Shown here piece by piece: positions 34,279-45,899 of a DNA stretch of 64,000 nt. Position numbers and translations under genes: made by a program. Under the pieces are notes generated by a model. The model was not told the DNA's origin. It worked only from the letters and a program-made list of their open reading frames with translations, and searched no databases. Position 1 is the stretch's first letter, and every line of letters begins with the position of its first letter. This stretch comes from Torymus aiolomorphi (lineage: Eukaryota; Arthropoda; Insecta; Hymenoptera; Torymidae). The stretch spans positions 89,909,522 through 89,973,521 of the forward strand of contig CM070877.1 of NCBI GenBank assembly GCA_036365515.1. Reading direction: 5' to 3'.

Positions 34279-34939
34279 TGTAACCTGTCACGTTCTATAG
34301 ACCTGCCGTCCATCCGTCGTCCGTGTCAGATTAGGGTTTTTGAAGGCCCAAGTCTAATACGCGTATTCCGTCAGGAGGAACCCCCAGGCGTCGTCTTTGC
34401 GCACAGGTGCGTCTTGCACTATATGCCACGGACTTGGCCCCGGGGGAGGATGTAGATAAAATATTAGTTTATTAGGAATGAATTGCCCGTTCGCTACACG
34501 CCTTGCGTTGTGCACCGGCGGGGCTCATTAATTCCTCTCTGGCCTCAAGTCGGCAAAAGGATGGGAGAGGATACGCTTAACCGTTCGCTGAGCCCCTTGT
34601 GTTTCACAGCGGTGGGTTGAGGCGTGTGTTCTGTAGGACTGCCGAAATGAGAGTGCCTCTCCAAGCTCGCACTGTACAATCGTTTGCTCGCTCGAAAAGG
34701 GGAAGACAGAGAGAGTCTAGGAGAGGGCAGCGCTGGCTAACTGACTTGTACGTGCGGAATGCGCAGAGAAGCCGCGCGCCGCCTCCCTCCTCGCGCACTC
34801 ATGCGGGGTAGTGGGAATTCCGGTCGCTCTTCCTTTACCTCTCTCTCGGTGATGGTACACTATGCAGGAAAAGTAATAGATGTGCGCATGCTCGCGCGAC
34901 TTCCCCTCACGTCTTAGCTGCGCGAGCTGGACTGTTACA
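34279..34939 (-). repeat. LTR of minus-strand Gypsy, copy 1
   Basis: 661 bp, starting TGTAACAGTCC and ending GGTTACA in element orientation. It is almost identical to 37099-37759. Frames inside it on both strands (for example 34599-34811) are copied exactly in the other LTR and are not genes. Confidence 0.9.
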
Positions 34940-34953
34940 TATGTAAAATCGCT

Positions 34954-35640
34954 GTAAGTAACCCTATCCAATTTGTCCCCCCGCGTAAAAGGTACCGAAC
35001 TCCACTTTCCGACGCGTTTGTCGTTGTATCGTAGAATTCCAAAATCTATCTTTAAATAAATTTTTAAATTGCTCGTATTCCCGTACGTCACTTTCGTGGA
35101 TATACCCACAATATTTTGCTAATCCCTCTAGAACTTGGAAAACAAATTGAATACTTTCTTTCGCGTTGATTTTCATCAGTGAAATATATCTATCTAAATC
35201 GCTCAAGAATTTAACTGGTTTTTCCTGATCAGTACCCTTGAAAGAAGGAATTGGAATTTTTATCTTTGATTTTTCAGAATTTATAAGAGTTTCTACATTA
35301 CCAATATTATTATTAATTTTTGCCTTTTTTAACTGCTCAATTTGCGATTGGAGTTCGTCACAACTCTCTTTTCATTTTTCCAACAAGTTAAAGATAACTA
35401 TCTTTAACCTCAATAATTAAGGAATCATTTTCTACAAATTCTTGTAAACCTTTAAGTTCGTGACTCATATTTGCAATTTTAGTGTTCCACGATTTCATTC
35501 CTTCTGATAAGGCATCCAATTCGTCCCTTCTTGGGCATGCTTGTAAATGTTTGTTAATCTCCTCTACTTTATCGGGTTCATTGCTTATTACCGCTAGAAT
35601 TCTATCTAACTTTGTTTCTATTGTGTCATGATCCCTATAT
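34954..35640 (-). pseudogene. gag: Duplicated gag 5' half
   Basis: It repeats the capsid N-terminal region of 33594-34090 and extends upstream to an N-terminal coiled-coil region (EPDKVEEINKHLQACPRRDE, ELDALSEGMKSWNTKIANMS) that copy 1 has lost. A small insertion near 35395 shifts the frame. The left edge joins the LTR flank at GTAAG (34954-34958), also present in gag at about 33594. Confidence 0.75.
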
Positions 35641-36362
35641 AATTACGTCATTTCATCGGTTCAATTAATTCCTATGTAACTGTCGAGACAAACCCAATGA
35701 TCTACGAGATTTAGCCATTTTGAGGAATTCTAATTTACAATAATGGTAATTCAAGAATTAGTGTTGACAGAATATTGAGACCAATTAAAAATAACTGCAA
35801 AATTTAATTTTTGAAATTTCTAATAATTTTATCGAATATAATTTTTTAACATTACAATTATTCGACTTCACATTACCTTTATCTGGAATAAGCTTATTTA
35901 TGCTACTTTATTTCAGAAAAGTACTTAAAAAAATATTAAATATAAAAATGATAGACACAATGTGTAATTAGCTTAAGGCAGCATACAAATGTGTACAACA
36001 CCTAGTGTTTGTCGCCACACAGCAAGTAGGAGAAGGTAGTGCGCGTTTGTTATGATCGTGACCTACGCTCGCGGAGCACGGTTAACACGCAACATACCAA
36101 AGGAATTTGCTTACGCTGATATTTCCTTACAAAATTTTAATTTCGTTTCAAAATTTTACTTGTGATAGAATATTATTACTACTTGTCACTACTAGTGAAA
36201 TTTAACTTTCTATTTACCCAAGTTACCCTAATCTTTCTCATCATTTTTTCATCATATTATTTTTGCGCTTTTTAGTTTTTTTTCTTTTTTTTCTTTAGTT
36301 TTAATACATTTTAATTAATATTATTCATCCATAATAAAATTATCTTAACTACGATTAACTTC
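35641..36362. other. Gypsy leader region, no clear gene
   Basis: AT-rich DNA between the gag N terminus and a small minus-strand frame. It belongs to the retroelement leader, since copy 1 lacks just this stretch (deletion of about 1.45 kb). Confidence 0.4.
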
Positions 36363-36659
36363 TTAATTTAATTTTAAATTTTCTAATTTACTCGTGAGAG
36401 CCTCGATATCCCTTTCACGCTCTTCTAAACGTTTTTCTAGATTCTTGTATTTTCCAATCGTGAATGCGGTTAATTTGCCGACGTGTTTTCCTATCTTACG
36501 TTGTTTCCACGCCATTCGTAAGACTTTATTGATAATATAATTATTAAATTCCGATATTTTCTTATTTAATAATTCTTGTTCTTTTAATTTCATTTCTAGC
36601 TCTATTACCCTATAGACTAATCTCGACTCCGCGAACATCGGGTGCACGTCGGAAATCAT
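36363..36659 (-). CDS. 98-aa coiled-coil protein in retroelement leader
   Basis: The frame starts MISDVHPMFAESRLVYRVIE and ends in a Glu/Lys-rich heptad pattern (EKRLEERERDIEALTSKLE), so a C-terminal coiled coil is likely. It lies between the LTR/PBS at 37.1 kb and the gag start on the same strand. It may be an upstream ORF or part of an extended Gag. I do not recognise a family. Confidence 0.4.
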   Translation of the reverse strand: MISDVHPMFAESRLVYRVIELEMKLKEQELLNKKISEFNNYIINKVLRMAWKQRKIGKHVGKLTAFTIGKYKNLEKRLEERERDIEALTSKLENLKLN

Positions 36660-37077
36660 TATTTTTCTATTCTACCTATTTAGAAAAATTTACTAATAAA
36701 ATAAACTCAATCACGAAAATGATAAATTCTCTGTGAAAGAAGTAAGTAAACACTTAAGGTATCGCAATAGAAACTACGCGTTTGTTATGCTCCCTGACCT
36801 ACGCTCGCGAAGCACTGTCAACATGCCACATACCAAAGGAATTTGCTTATTTCGGAATTGCCGATTTACGTTTAAATCTTCCGCAGATTTTCATAATATT
36901 GGAATTTTCACATTCCTTACAAGAGAAAACCGTTTTACGAAAAGAGAACTTTGATGCTAGTTTCCTTTTAATATATATTTAGTTAAATCTATTTATGACT
37001 TTAACGTTTTATTTCTGCACGAAACTAATCACTTTCTCCTGCTTCCTGAGTAAATCATGCTATCATATCTCACTCGC
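36660..37077. other. Leader next to PBS copy 2
   Basis: Its right part (from about 36928, TTACGAAAAGAGAACTTTGA) repeats 34108 onward in copy 1. No gene seen. Confidence 0.5.
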
Positions 37078-37095
37078 GTCCCTGTTCGGGCGCCA
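37078..37095 (-). promoter_or_regulatory. Primer binding site, tRNA-Lys type (copy 2)
   Basis: Same 18-nt sequence and same distance from the LTR as at 34258-34275. Confidence 0.9.
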
Positions 37096-37098
37096 TGT

Positions 37099-37759
37099 TG
37101 TAACCTGTCACGTTCTGTAGACCTGTCGTCCATCCGTCGTCCGTGTCAAATTAGGGTTTTTGAAGGCCCAAGTCTAATACGTGTATTCCGTCAGGAGGAA
37201 CCCCAGGCGTCGTCGTTGCGCACAGGTGCGTCTTGCGCTATATGCCACGGACTTGGCCCCGGGGGGAGGATGTAGATAAAATATTAGTTTATTAGGAATG
37301 AATTGCCCGTTCGCTACACGCCTTGCGTTGTGCACCGGCGGGGCTCATTAATTCCTCTCTGGCCTCAAGTCGGCAAAAGGATGGGAGAGGATACGCTTAA
37401 CCGTTCGCTGAGCCCCTTGTGTTTCACAGCAGTGGGTTGAGGCGTGTGTTCTGTAGGACTGCCGAAATGAGAGTGCCTCTCCAAGCTCGCACTGTACAAT
37501 CGTTTGCTCGCTCGAAAAGGGGAAGACAGAGAGAGTCTAGGAGAGGGCAGCGCTGGCTAACTGACTTGTACGTGCGGAATGCGCAGAGAAGCCGCGCGCC
37601 GCCTCCCTCCTCGCGCACTCATGCGGGGTAGTGGGAATACCAGTCGCTCTTCCTTTACCTCTCTCTCGGTGATGATACACTATGCAGGAAAAGTAATAGA
37701 TGTGCGCATGCTCGCGCGACTTCCCCTCACGTCTTAGCTGCGCGAGCTGGACTGTTACA
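37099..37759 (-). repeat. LTR of minus-strand Gypsy, copy 2
   Basis: 661 bp, nearly identical to 34279-34939. The next 19 bp (TATGTAAAATCGCTGTAAG) are also the same in both copies, after which copy 2 enters other DNA (ATATAAAA) while copy 1 enters gag. This outer LTR is therefore probably the original 5' LTR. Confidence 0.9.
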
Positions 37760-37784
37760 TATGTAAAATCGCTGTAAGATATAA

Positions 37785-38116
37785 AAAAAATCAAAAAAAC
37801 TAAAAATTCAAAAAATTCTTCGATTTATTTGGATTTTTATACGAAAAATTATAATGGAAAACAATTTACACTTATAGGTGATTACAATTTTGATACTAAT
37901 TCAGATACCAGTTTTTTTGAAAAATATTTAACTAGTAAAAATTTAAAAAGAGCAATAAATTTAAGAATTTCAACAACTAATTTTAACACTCAGATTGATA
38001 TCGTATTCATAAACAATAACATTAAAAACTATGAATCTGGAGTATATGAAACACTTTTTTCAGATCATAGACCCATTTATATAGGAATTAGTCATGATGA
38101 ATCTAATGAATTTTAA
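37785..38116 (+). pseudogene. Endonuclease (EEP) fragment, Helentron-like
   Basis: The frame contains KQFTLIGDYNFDTNSDT (GDFN block), LRISTTNFNTQIDIVFI and GVYETLFSDHRPIYIGI (SDH block). These are the C-terminal blocks of the exonuclease-endonuclease-phosphatase fold. The text resembles endonuclease domains attached to Helitron2/Helentron proteins more than those of LINEs. It is followed on the same strand by a ubiquitin protease, which supports one broken multidomain protein. The N-terminal half of the domain, the helicase and the Rep part are missing. Confidence 0.6.
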
Positions 38117-38349
38117 CAAAGTAATAGTATTCATATTAACAATTCAAAAAAAGAAATAAAATTAAAAGATGCCGTTTTGGACTGTACAAAATAATAAAAG
38201 TATAAACTTTGCATTGAATAAAAACAAAAATCAAAAGGATAATAATTTTTCTAAACTTATAGATATACCTAATACATATAAAAATTGAAAAGATATAACT
38301 TTTTATAATATACAAAATAAAAGTATTGACTTTACGTTTAATAATAAAG

Positions 38350-38940
38350 AACATCAGATAGATAATATCTTTTTCTTTTTAATTAAAGGATTACCCAATA
38401 CAGATAGTTTCATGTTACGCTAATGCAACAATTCAATCACTTTTACAGTGTTCAACTTTAAGAAATAATATTAATAATGATGTAACAAAGGATTGCTTAA
38501 AAACTATAATGGAACAATACACAAATAAAAATCAAATAAATATATTTAATTTTAGAAAATATATAGACGAAAAATATGCTGAGAAACGTCAAAAAGATGT
38601 ACCTGAATTTATAATGGATATATATTTAAAATCTCCTGCATTAAAATATACAAGAAAACACAACCTGATCGTGCAAACAAAATGTAAAAATTGCAATTAT
38701 TTCAATGAACAATAAAATAATAATAATGTGATTATATTAGATTTACCTACACTTAAAAATAAAAATAAACATTATAACTTACAACAAATAATTAGCTATA
38801 ATTTTAATAAATTTACAGACATAGAAGGAAAATGCAATATTTGTAAATGTATTTTGCAGCAACAAAACATAATACAACCAAAAAATAATACAATTTTAAT
38901 TCTACAATTATCCTTATTTATAATGATTCATATGAATTAA
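38350..38940 (+). pseudogene. Ubiquitin-specific protease (USP) fragment
   Basis: LIKGLPNTDS meets a frameshift and continues SCYANATIQSLLQCSTLRNN, the cysteine box of USP/UCH deubiquitinases (N-x-C-Y-x-N-x-x-x-Q). The middle (38509-38715) is one frame ending in the zinc-finger half TKCKNCNYFNEQ and a TAA at 38713. The next frame (38728-38940) carries VIILDLPTL and the second finger half GKCNICKCIL. The histidine box is not seen, so the domain is truncated at its C terminus. Together with the upstream endonuclease it suggests a Helentron cargo domain. Confidence 0.65.
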
Positions 38941-39049
38941 AAAATAATTCGAATTAAATTTATGTATGAATATTAAATATTGTTTTAAACTATGTATAAA
39001 ATTAATATACACATAAGAATAATTAAAATATTTAAATTATACATAAAAA

Positions 39050-41190
39050 CAAACCGTTCTCAATAAATTCCAATTTCAAAAAAATGTTCAAAAAATTTTG
39101 AAAATTTTCAATCTTCAATGTCTTTGAAAATAATCGATCAATCATGATCAAATTTTTCACACATATTGCCTATATCAAATGCAAATTCGTCTATAAATTT
39201 TAGGATAATCCATCGATCTGTTCTCGAGAAATTACGATTTAAAAAAAAAGTTAAAAAAATTTTAACCTCAAATATCTCTGAAATTTATGGACCAACCCTT
39301 TTACCCAAAGAAAGCACTCGATTCGTATACAAAATCTACCCCTACACGAAATTTCAAAGCGATTAAGTAAATTTTTCACTAGTTATGCAACGACAAAAAA
39401 AAATTGCTAATGAATTTCAATAATAAAACTTTTTTTCTTTTTTATTCAAACAAAGATATTAATAAAATATAAGATATTAATAAGATATTATAAGATATTA
39501 ATATCTATCGCTAATAAAAGATAATCACTTGAAATTTTAATCCAATATTGCCCCCACCAAGTGTAATAAGTGATTGAAATTTTAAGTCAACATATTAAAT
39601 ACTATCTTAGAAATCTTTATTCTAAAATACAAAATAACCTACCTACCTGGAGTGTAACTAACACACATGCATTGCACCATCTATAAGAACCCCTTTCCTA
39701 CATTCCTATTACCTCCAAATCATTGTACTTCAATATTCTGTATAATAGATAATGTTTTTTGATGAAATTTCACAAATATATTGTCTGTACCACACAAAAT
39801 TGTCCATAAATTTTATGTTTCCATTTATAAAAGAGAAAACGCGATTAATATCGAAGTGCAGTCAAAAGTATTGTTAAACGTATTTCTCGGCATTTAATTC
39901 GCCATCGTATCTATCTAATTTCATGTAGCGGTGAAGCGCGCTGTAAATTAACCTCAATAAAAAACAAAAGCAAGTGAACAACACGCACGCGTAGCACGCG
40001 TCATTTCCAGTTTCTAGTATACATATACCCGAAAAATTACGATATGAAAAGAGGACTAAATCAATTTTAACCTCGAATATCTCTGAAATTCGTAAACGAA
40101 TTCTTTTACTCTAGGAACACATATAATAAATAATATACACTCTACATCTCCGCCAAATTTTAAAGAAATTAAAACAATTTTTCTCTAGTTATCCGGCGAC
40201 AAAGAAAATGACTTTGTAAAATAGGAAAATGTTGAATATCAAAAAGTAATAGTACGATCTTGATGAAAATTCACATACATAATATCTATATCACATACAA
40301 AATTGTCTAGAAATATGGAGCTGATTCATCGAGCCGTTCTCGAGAAATTACGATTTGAAAAAAAGTTAAAAATATTTTAACCTCAAATATCGCTGAAATT
40401 TATGGACCAATTATTTTGCCCAAAGAACTCGACCCAGAGCTATCCAAAATCTACCTCCACAAGGAATTTTGAAGAGATTACAATTTTACTCCCGTAATGG
40501 TTGGACATACAAAAATCATTTTTTTCATTTTTCACGTTTTACGTTTTTGTTAATAACAAAAGAACCATGATAGCTAGAAACTGTTTTTTTTTTTTAGAAA
40601 ATATAGGTATTTTAATTCTCTCTCGAGTGCTACCTATCCCATTTAGATAGATAGAGCCGTTCTAGAGAAATAACGAGTTAAAAAAAAGTGAAAAAATTTT
40701 AACCTCAAATATCTCTGAAATTTATGGATCAATCCCTTTGCACAAAGAACTCTCTCGATTCGTATACAAAATCTACCCCTATAATGAATTTCAAAGCGAT
40801 TAAGCCAATTTTACTCTAGTTATGCAACGACAAAAAAACACTTTTTTTTATAAATTATTTTTTTCTCCAAAAATAATGAATAAAAAAACATAAAAATTGA
40901 GCAAGTTATAGCACTCAACATTATTTATAACCAAAAAAATTATCATGTCAATACCTTTTCTTAATTTCGAATTATAACCTGTTTACAAAAAATTACGTTT
41001 TCATCAATAACTTATGACGAAATGTAGCTATCGACTTTTTTTTCTTAAATTGTAGAGAATTTTATTCTGCATATAAAGAATTCATAATATATAAACAATA
41101 TTCGTTCTAAATATTAAAGAAATCAAAAATAAAAATTTTCAAAATTGAAAAATCGCTATAAAAAACAAAAAAATCGATTTTTTCAAAAAT
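39050..41190. repeat. Diverged satellite-like repeats, about 310-330 bp
   Basis: Blocks with CTCAAATATCTCTGAAATTTATGG and AGCGATTAAG recur near 39265, 40070, 40380 and 40700, with TCTCGAGAAATTACGATTT-like lead-ins. Spacing near 313-333 bp between the last three. Divergence is much higher than in the 23.7-28.9 kb satellite. No gene is present; the 66-codon frame at 39166 is a repeat artefact. Confidence 0.7.
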
Positions 41191-41196
41191 AGAATG

Positions 41197-42286
41197 TGTT
41201 CGAGAATGCAATAAATTAGATGAGGTATATGCTGTGGGTGATTAAATAAGTTTTGAGTCGAACACAATTGTACATTTAAATTCAAAGTATATTGTAAAAG
41301 TAAAGTTCGCACAATATTTACATAGTATTTACATTGCTATATAAAGTTTGAAAATGAATAACAATTTAAAGTAGAAGTTATATCATAACAGTATTGTATA
41401 AAAGAAATTAACTAATGGAATCTCTTTGAGTTTGATTGAATATGAAAGTGCAGAAGCGAGTCTGCACTGCCAACTCGCATCTGAGTTTACGTATTATAAA
41501 TTCTATTGGCGTTAACTATTGTGTATTAAAATCTGAGTGTATTTGCATGTATAAAATCCAATGGTGAATTAGTACATTGAGTGCTGCAGTAATCTCTCAC
41601 TAGAGATGACTAACCTGTTGAGTCTTGCCTGAAGTTGTAGTGTAACTGAGTTGTCCGTAGTTGAATTGAGTTTCACCAAACACTTTCCCCTTGACTCACG
41701 TACAATGAGGCTGATGCGAGATAAAATAGCAAGCAAATGTAATTGATCTGCTGCATATGAGTGTAACCAATAGTTAAATGCTGATGTAGCACCGGTGCCA
41801 ACGCGTGGCTAGTAACATAACCTCGTGTGGAGTGAGTGTTGTTACATTTCAGCAGATGCGATTGAATTAATCGTTGATGCACTTGAGTTGATGTGTGAGC
41901 GATGGTAGGAAGTGCAGATGAGAGTTTCCGAAGGTTAGATGAGTAGAGTCAATGAATATGTTGAGTAGAGCCGATGAATTTTAGCAGAAGCAGATACGGT
42001 GAGATGTTACCTCGTGGCGGGCTAATTGCAGAGAGAGCGACCACCTGTCGACTTCTGTCTTCTTCCTTTTTCCTATCACAGGGGCGCGAATCAAATTCGC
42101 GCCTCTCTCATTTGCATATGGGAGAGCGAGCGAGACAGAAATATTGCGCTGCTAACTACCGAATCAGTATAGCGTCTCAGCTGTTCTGCCGAGATGCCGC
42201 GATGTGCTGCCGCACAGTGGCGGCGCATTGAGTCGAGCCTATCTGAGAGTAGACGCGGGAATTCGAACTTGTTGAATTCCCAAACA
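41197..42286 (-). repeat. 3' LTR of BEL element
   Basis: 1090 bp. In element orientation it starts TGTTTGGGAATTC, just after a purine-rich GGCGGGCAGAA tract, and ends GCATTCTCGAACA. The outer 340 bp match the truncated right LTR with a few differences. Confidence 0.75.
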
Positions 42287-42584
42287 TTCTGCCCGCCATA
42301 TCAATCTCCAGGTTGATTTAAATTCCGATTGGTACTGGCAAGATGGCGAGTTTTGAGATTGACCGAGTAAGTTGAGTAGTGGCCGTTTTGATTGTAACAA
42401 CTCTGGTGAGATTGTCGGTTCCAGGATGAAGTTGAGTGACTCGTGTGAGTGGCCCTTTGCTCGGTGGTGAGCGTTCATCAGTAAGTAGTACCATGGAACC
42501 CACTTTTATCTCGTGAGAGGGATGATTCCATTTTGAAATGGATTGAAGCCGTTGCAGATATTGAGTTGACCATTTCTGCCAAAA

Positions 42585-43744
42585 CTACTGAGTGATCGGT
42601 TGAATGAGTTGCCATTTGGACAGCCGTGCGTCATTTAGGTTGAGTAAGTTTGGCTGAGGCACTGAGTTCAGTGCCTTGTCGATAAGAAAATATCCGGATG
42701 TGAGTGCGTTGGCGTCTACTGGGTCTTCACTGAGAGGTTCTAGCGGCCTTGAGTTGAGTAGAGCTTCTATCTGAGTGAGCAAGGTGGCTGAAGCTTCAAA
42801 TGTGAGGAGAGTGTTCCCAATGGTCCGTCGCAGGTGAAATTTAACTGATTTCACTACTGCTTCCCACTTGCCTCCCATGTGAGGTACAGCAGGTGAGTTG
42901 AATATCCATTGGATTCCCTCGTTCGTTAGTGAGTTGTACAGACTTGAGTTTTCACGTTGAGTTTGGTTGAAGAGAATCTTCAATTCCTTGTCTGCTCCGA
43001 TGAAGTTTGTTTCACAGTCTGAGTAGAGGTTAGAAGGTATTCCTCTCCTTCAGGTGAACCGTCTGTAAGCCGCTAAGAATCCGTCCGTTGAGTAATCACT
43101 GATCAGTTCTAAATGAAAAGCTGAAGTTGAGACACACACAAAGATACAAATCCAGCATTTGTATGTTTTGGATCCACGACCTTTCCATGAGGTTATGGTG
43201 ATTAGCCCGGCGTAATCGATCCCAGTGTGAGTGAAAGGTGATGATGGGATAACTCTGGCCATGGGTAATTGCCCATGAGTTGCTGAGCCCGTTGAGTCCG
43301 ATACCTTGCACAAGTCACACATTTTACAATATGTGACTCTACCGGTGCTCTGCCTCCGATAATCCAAAATTCCTGCCGAGTGTGTGCTAGGGTGAGTTGA
43401 GCGCCACCGTGTAGAGTTGAGAGATGAGAGTTCCGAATGATCAGTGAGGTGAGTTGACTGCTCCGTGGCGTAATTGCTGGATGTTTTGACTGATGATCGA
43501 GTTGAGTTTTTTGAAGCCGCCCTCCTACTCGAACAATTCCTGTTGAGTCTATGTAGGCAGTCAATCGGTTGAAGACATGGTTTCTTGGGACTTGAGAATT
43601 TTTCAGTATAATAAGTTCTGAGTGGAAATGAACTTGGTGAATTTTCTTGACCCAGAAGAGTTTTGCCTTGCTGATTAGATCAGTAGTGAGTTTCGATTCA
43701 TGGTGAGTTTTGCCCTTAGCCTTGAATCGATCACATGCGAGCAT
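42585..43744 (-). pseudogene. BEL integrase and C-terminal DUF5641-like region
   Basis: Right to left: a zinc-binding H2C2 region (43202-43744: HPAITPRSSQLTSLIIRNSH, LHGGAQLTLAHTRQEFWIIG, CVTCARYR), then core fragments (43050-43367: PSSPFTHTGIDYAGLI and FVCVSTSAFHLELISDYSTD). A third frame (42585-42983) has EGIQWIFNSPAVPHMGGKWE with the catalytic Glu region, and LNSVPQPNLLNLNDARLSKW, the DUF5641 tail. Two frameshifts separate the pieces, so the protein cannot be made whole. Confidence 0.8.
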
Positions 43745-43819
43745 TACCCATCCTGTGATTCTTATTAGCTGAGTGAGTGATGAGTAATGGTCGCTGATGT
43801 TCCATACTGTGCTTGAGCT

Positions 43820-44960
43820 TCACTTGGCTGCGGCGAGTGTGACCTTGGCCCTCATTTCTAGAAGGTTGTTCTCTTGAATAGAGTTTGCTTGAGATGGCCA
43901 AGCTGATTCTTCCTTGCAGAGCCAACTTGATCCATGCCACCATAAATCGCACTCTCTGAGTTGTGAGGTGAGTAATCCACGCGAGGCACAGTCTGCTGGA
44001 TTTTCTGCTCCAGGAACATGTCTCCATTGTGCTGTTGGAATGCGTTCTTGTATGAGTGCTACTCTGTTTCCAACGAAATCCTGCCGTCGTGAGGGGTGTG
44101 AGCGTAACCAAGTGAGTGCTACCTTAGCATCAATCCACAAGTGAATTTGTGAAATTAGCAATCGTGAGTTGTCCAATACGTGTTTTGCCAACTTTGTGAG
44201 TAAAACTGCCATCCCCAATTCCAATCGTGAGATTGACAGTCGTTTGAGTGGTGCCACCTTTGCTTTGGAGATGAGAAATGATGTTGTTGAGTGAGATTTG
44301 AGTGTTGTGGTTTTAACGTAAAGAACTGCTGCCATTGCCTGTTGTGAAGCATCCGAGAAGCCGTGAAGTTTCACAACTGAGTTATCCTGAATGCCTAACC
44401 ACCGAGGTATGGCGATTGTCTTCAGGTGTGTGAGATCTTCTGTGATGTGCAGCCATTTCTTCACAATTGAGTTTCGCAGTGATTCGTCCCAAGAAAGCTT
44501 GTGAAGCCACAATTCTTGTAGGAGGATTTTTGAGGTGATTATGACCGGTAAGATTATTCCAATGGGATCGTACAGTTGAGATACTTCCGACAGTATAATC
44601 CGTTTAGTGATCATCTTCTGGTGGAGTGGCAGAGTCATCCGAAATGTGAGTTTATCTGATTTTGGGAGCCACTTCATCCCAAGTATGTTTGTGGCGCAAT
44701 CATCTAAAGGCACAGCTTCTTCAGCTGGTGGCTCTTTGAGAAAATCTTTTAGAAATTCTGATGAGTTGGAGTTCCACTTGACTAATGGAAAACCGCCCGC
44801 CGTGCAGAGTGAGGTTAACTGCTTGGCCTTTTCAATGAAAATTTCCTTTGATACAGCTCCACCGAAGATGTCATCCACATACCTTCCAAAAAGTAGTGAG
44901 TCTACCGCAAGTGGATAACTGTCTCCTTCATTCTTTATCAGCTGAAGAAGTGTCCGAATT
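43820..44960 (-). pseudogene. BEL RT C-terminal half and RNase H
   Basis: The text begins RTLLQLIKNEGDSYPLAVDS, runs into the catalytic box YVDDIFGGA (about 44870), then CTAGGFPLVKWNSNS, LYDPIGIILPVIITSKILLQ, the RNase H-like LHGFSDASQQAMAAVLYVK and HVPGAENPADCASRGL. These are Pao-type RT thumb, linker and RNase H. The RT fingers and first catalytic Asp are absent: the protease frame ends within about 30 bp of RTLLQ in another frame. The missing piece is about 250 residues by comparison with the family. Confidence 0.8.
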
Positions 44961-45506
44961 GCTAAGTAGTTCCTGCAAGTCTTCAGTGTTTAGTGAAGCC
45001 GTTGTGTGATGTACTACCTTGTGTTTGACCGCTGAGTTGAATGGATCTATTAGTAGCCAGCCGAAAATTGATAATTGGGCGACAGGTTCAGTCACACTCC
45101 CCCTTATGAGGTTAGGTTTTATGATCTGGCCGTAATAGTCTGCTCCTATGAGTACATCTACTGGTTGATGTTTCCAAAAGGTCGGATCAGCCAAGTTGAG
45201 TTTCTCTATATGGTACCACTGACGTTGCTCACATGCTTCTAATGGTAATAGTGTTGAGACTTGACATATAATGTGAGCTGTGATCCGAACTTTGAGATTT
45301 TTATAGATGGTGCGTAACTTAAGTTGAGTTTTTCCGAGAGCGTGAGTTGAGTGCGTGCCTCCAACTCCAAGAATTGGGATTGTTGAGTGTTGCCGCTGAA
45401 TCCTGAGTAAATCAACCGTGTTCTTGGAGATGAATGAGATTTCCGATCCTGAATCAATGAGTATTCTTAATTGATGAGATGTCACCGGTGAGTCATACCA
45501 TGCCAA
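44928..45506 (-). pseudogene. BEL aspartic protease (DUF1758/Peptidase_A17-like)
   Basis: The 192-codon frame contains LRILIDSGSEISFISKNTVD with the D-S-G catalytic triad, LGVGGTHSTHALGKTQLKLR, and PVDVLIGADYYGQIIKPNLI (the I-G-A-D block), then GSVTEPVAQLSIFGWLLIDP. This is the standard BEL protease in full length. It is the best-kept domain of this element. It would process the Gag-Pol polyprotein. The frame before it is broken from the zinc-knuckle frame at 45588. Confidence 0.8.
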
Positions 45507-45587
45507 TGCAGTTGCAAGTAAAGTGAGTTGAGGAGTTGACTAATCATGTTGAGTTTGACCGTGATGTAAAATGATTGCGCCGTTGTC

Positions 45588-45875
45588 CTAATTTTGAGTT
45601 GATCCGGTTGCTGAGTTGTTTTGAGTCTTGCTTTCAGGGTCCCGTGGCACATGAATCATGGTATGATGATTCCCATTACAAGTTCTGCATTTGTATTGAG
45701 ACTTGCAATTTTTAGCTGACTGAAGGCCGAGACAGTTATAACAGAGTATCTTCTCCATTACAAACTTCCTTCTCTGCTGCACATTGAGTTGTTTAAACCT
45801 TGGACATGCCAGTATGAAATGAGGATCCCCACAGTACGTGCAAGGATGTTGAGAGATTCGTGTTGAGTGTGTCAC
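45588..45875 (-). pseudogene. BEL Gag zinc knuckles
   Basis: The text shows CTYCGDPHFILACPRF, ILCYNCLGLQSAKNCKSQY and CRTCNGNHHTMIH, the three cysteine/histidine clusters found between capsid and protease in BEL/Pao elements. They bind RNA. A stop separates this frame from the protease. Confidence 0.8.
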
Positions 45876-45899
45876 CTTATTTGAGTCTTGCTGCCGAGG

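Noticed and set aside
34599..34811. 70-codon frame conserved at 37419-37631
   Set aside because: Both copies lie in the duplicated LTR, so identity is not evidence of coding.
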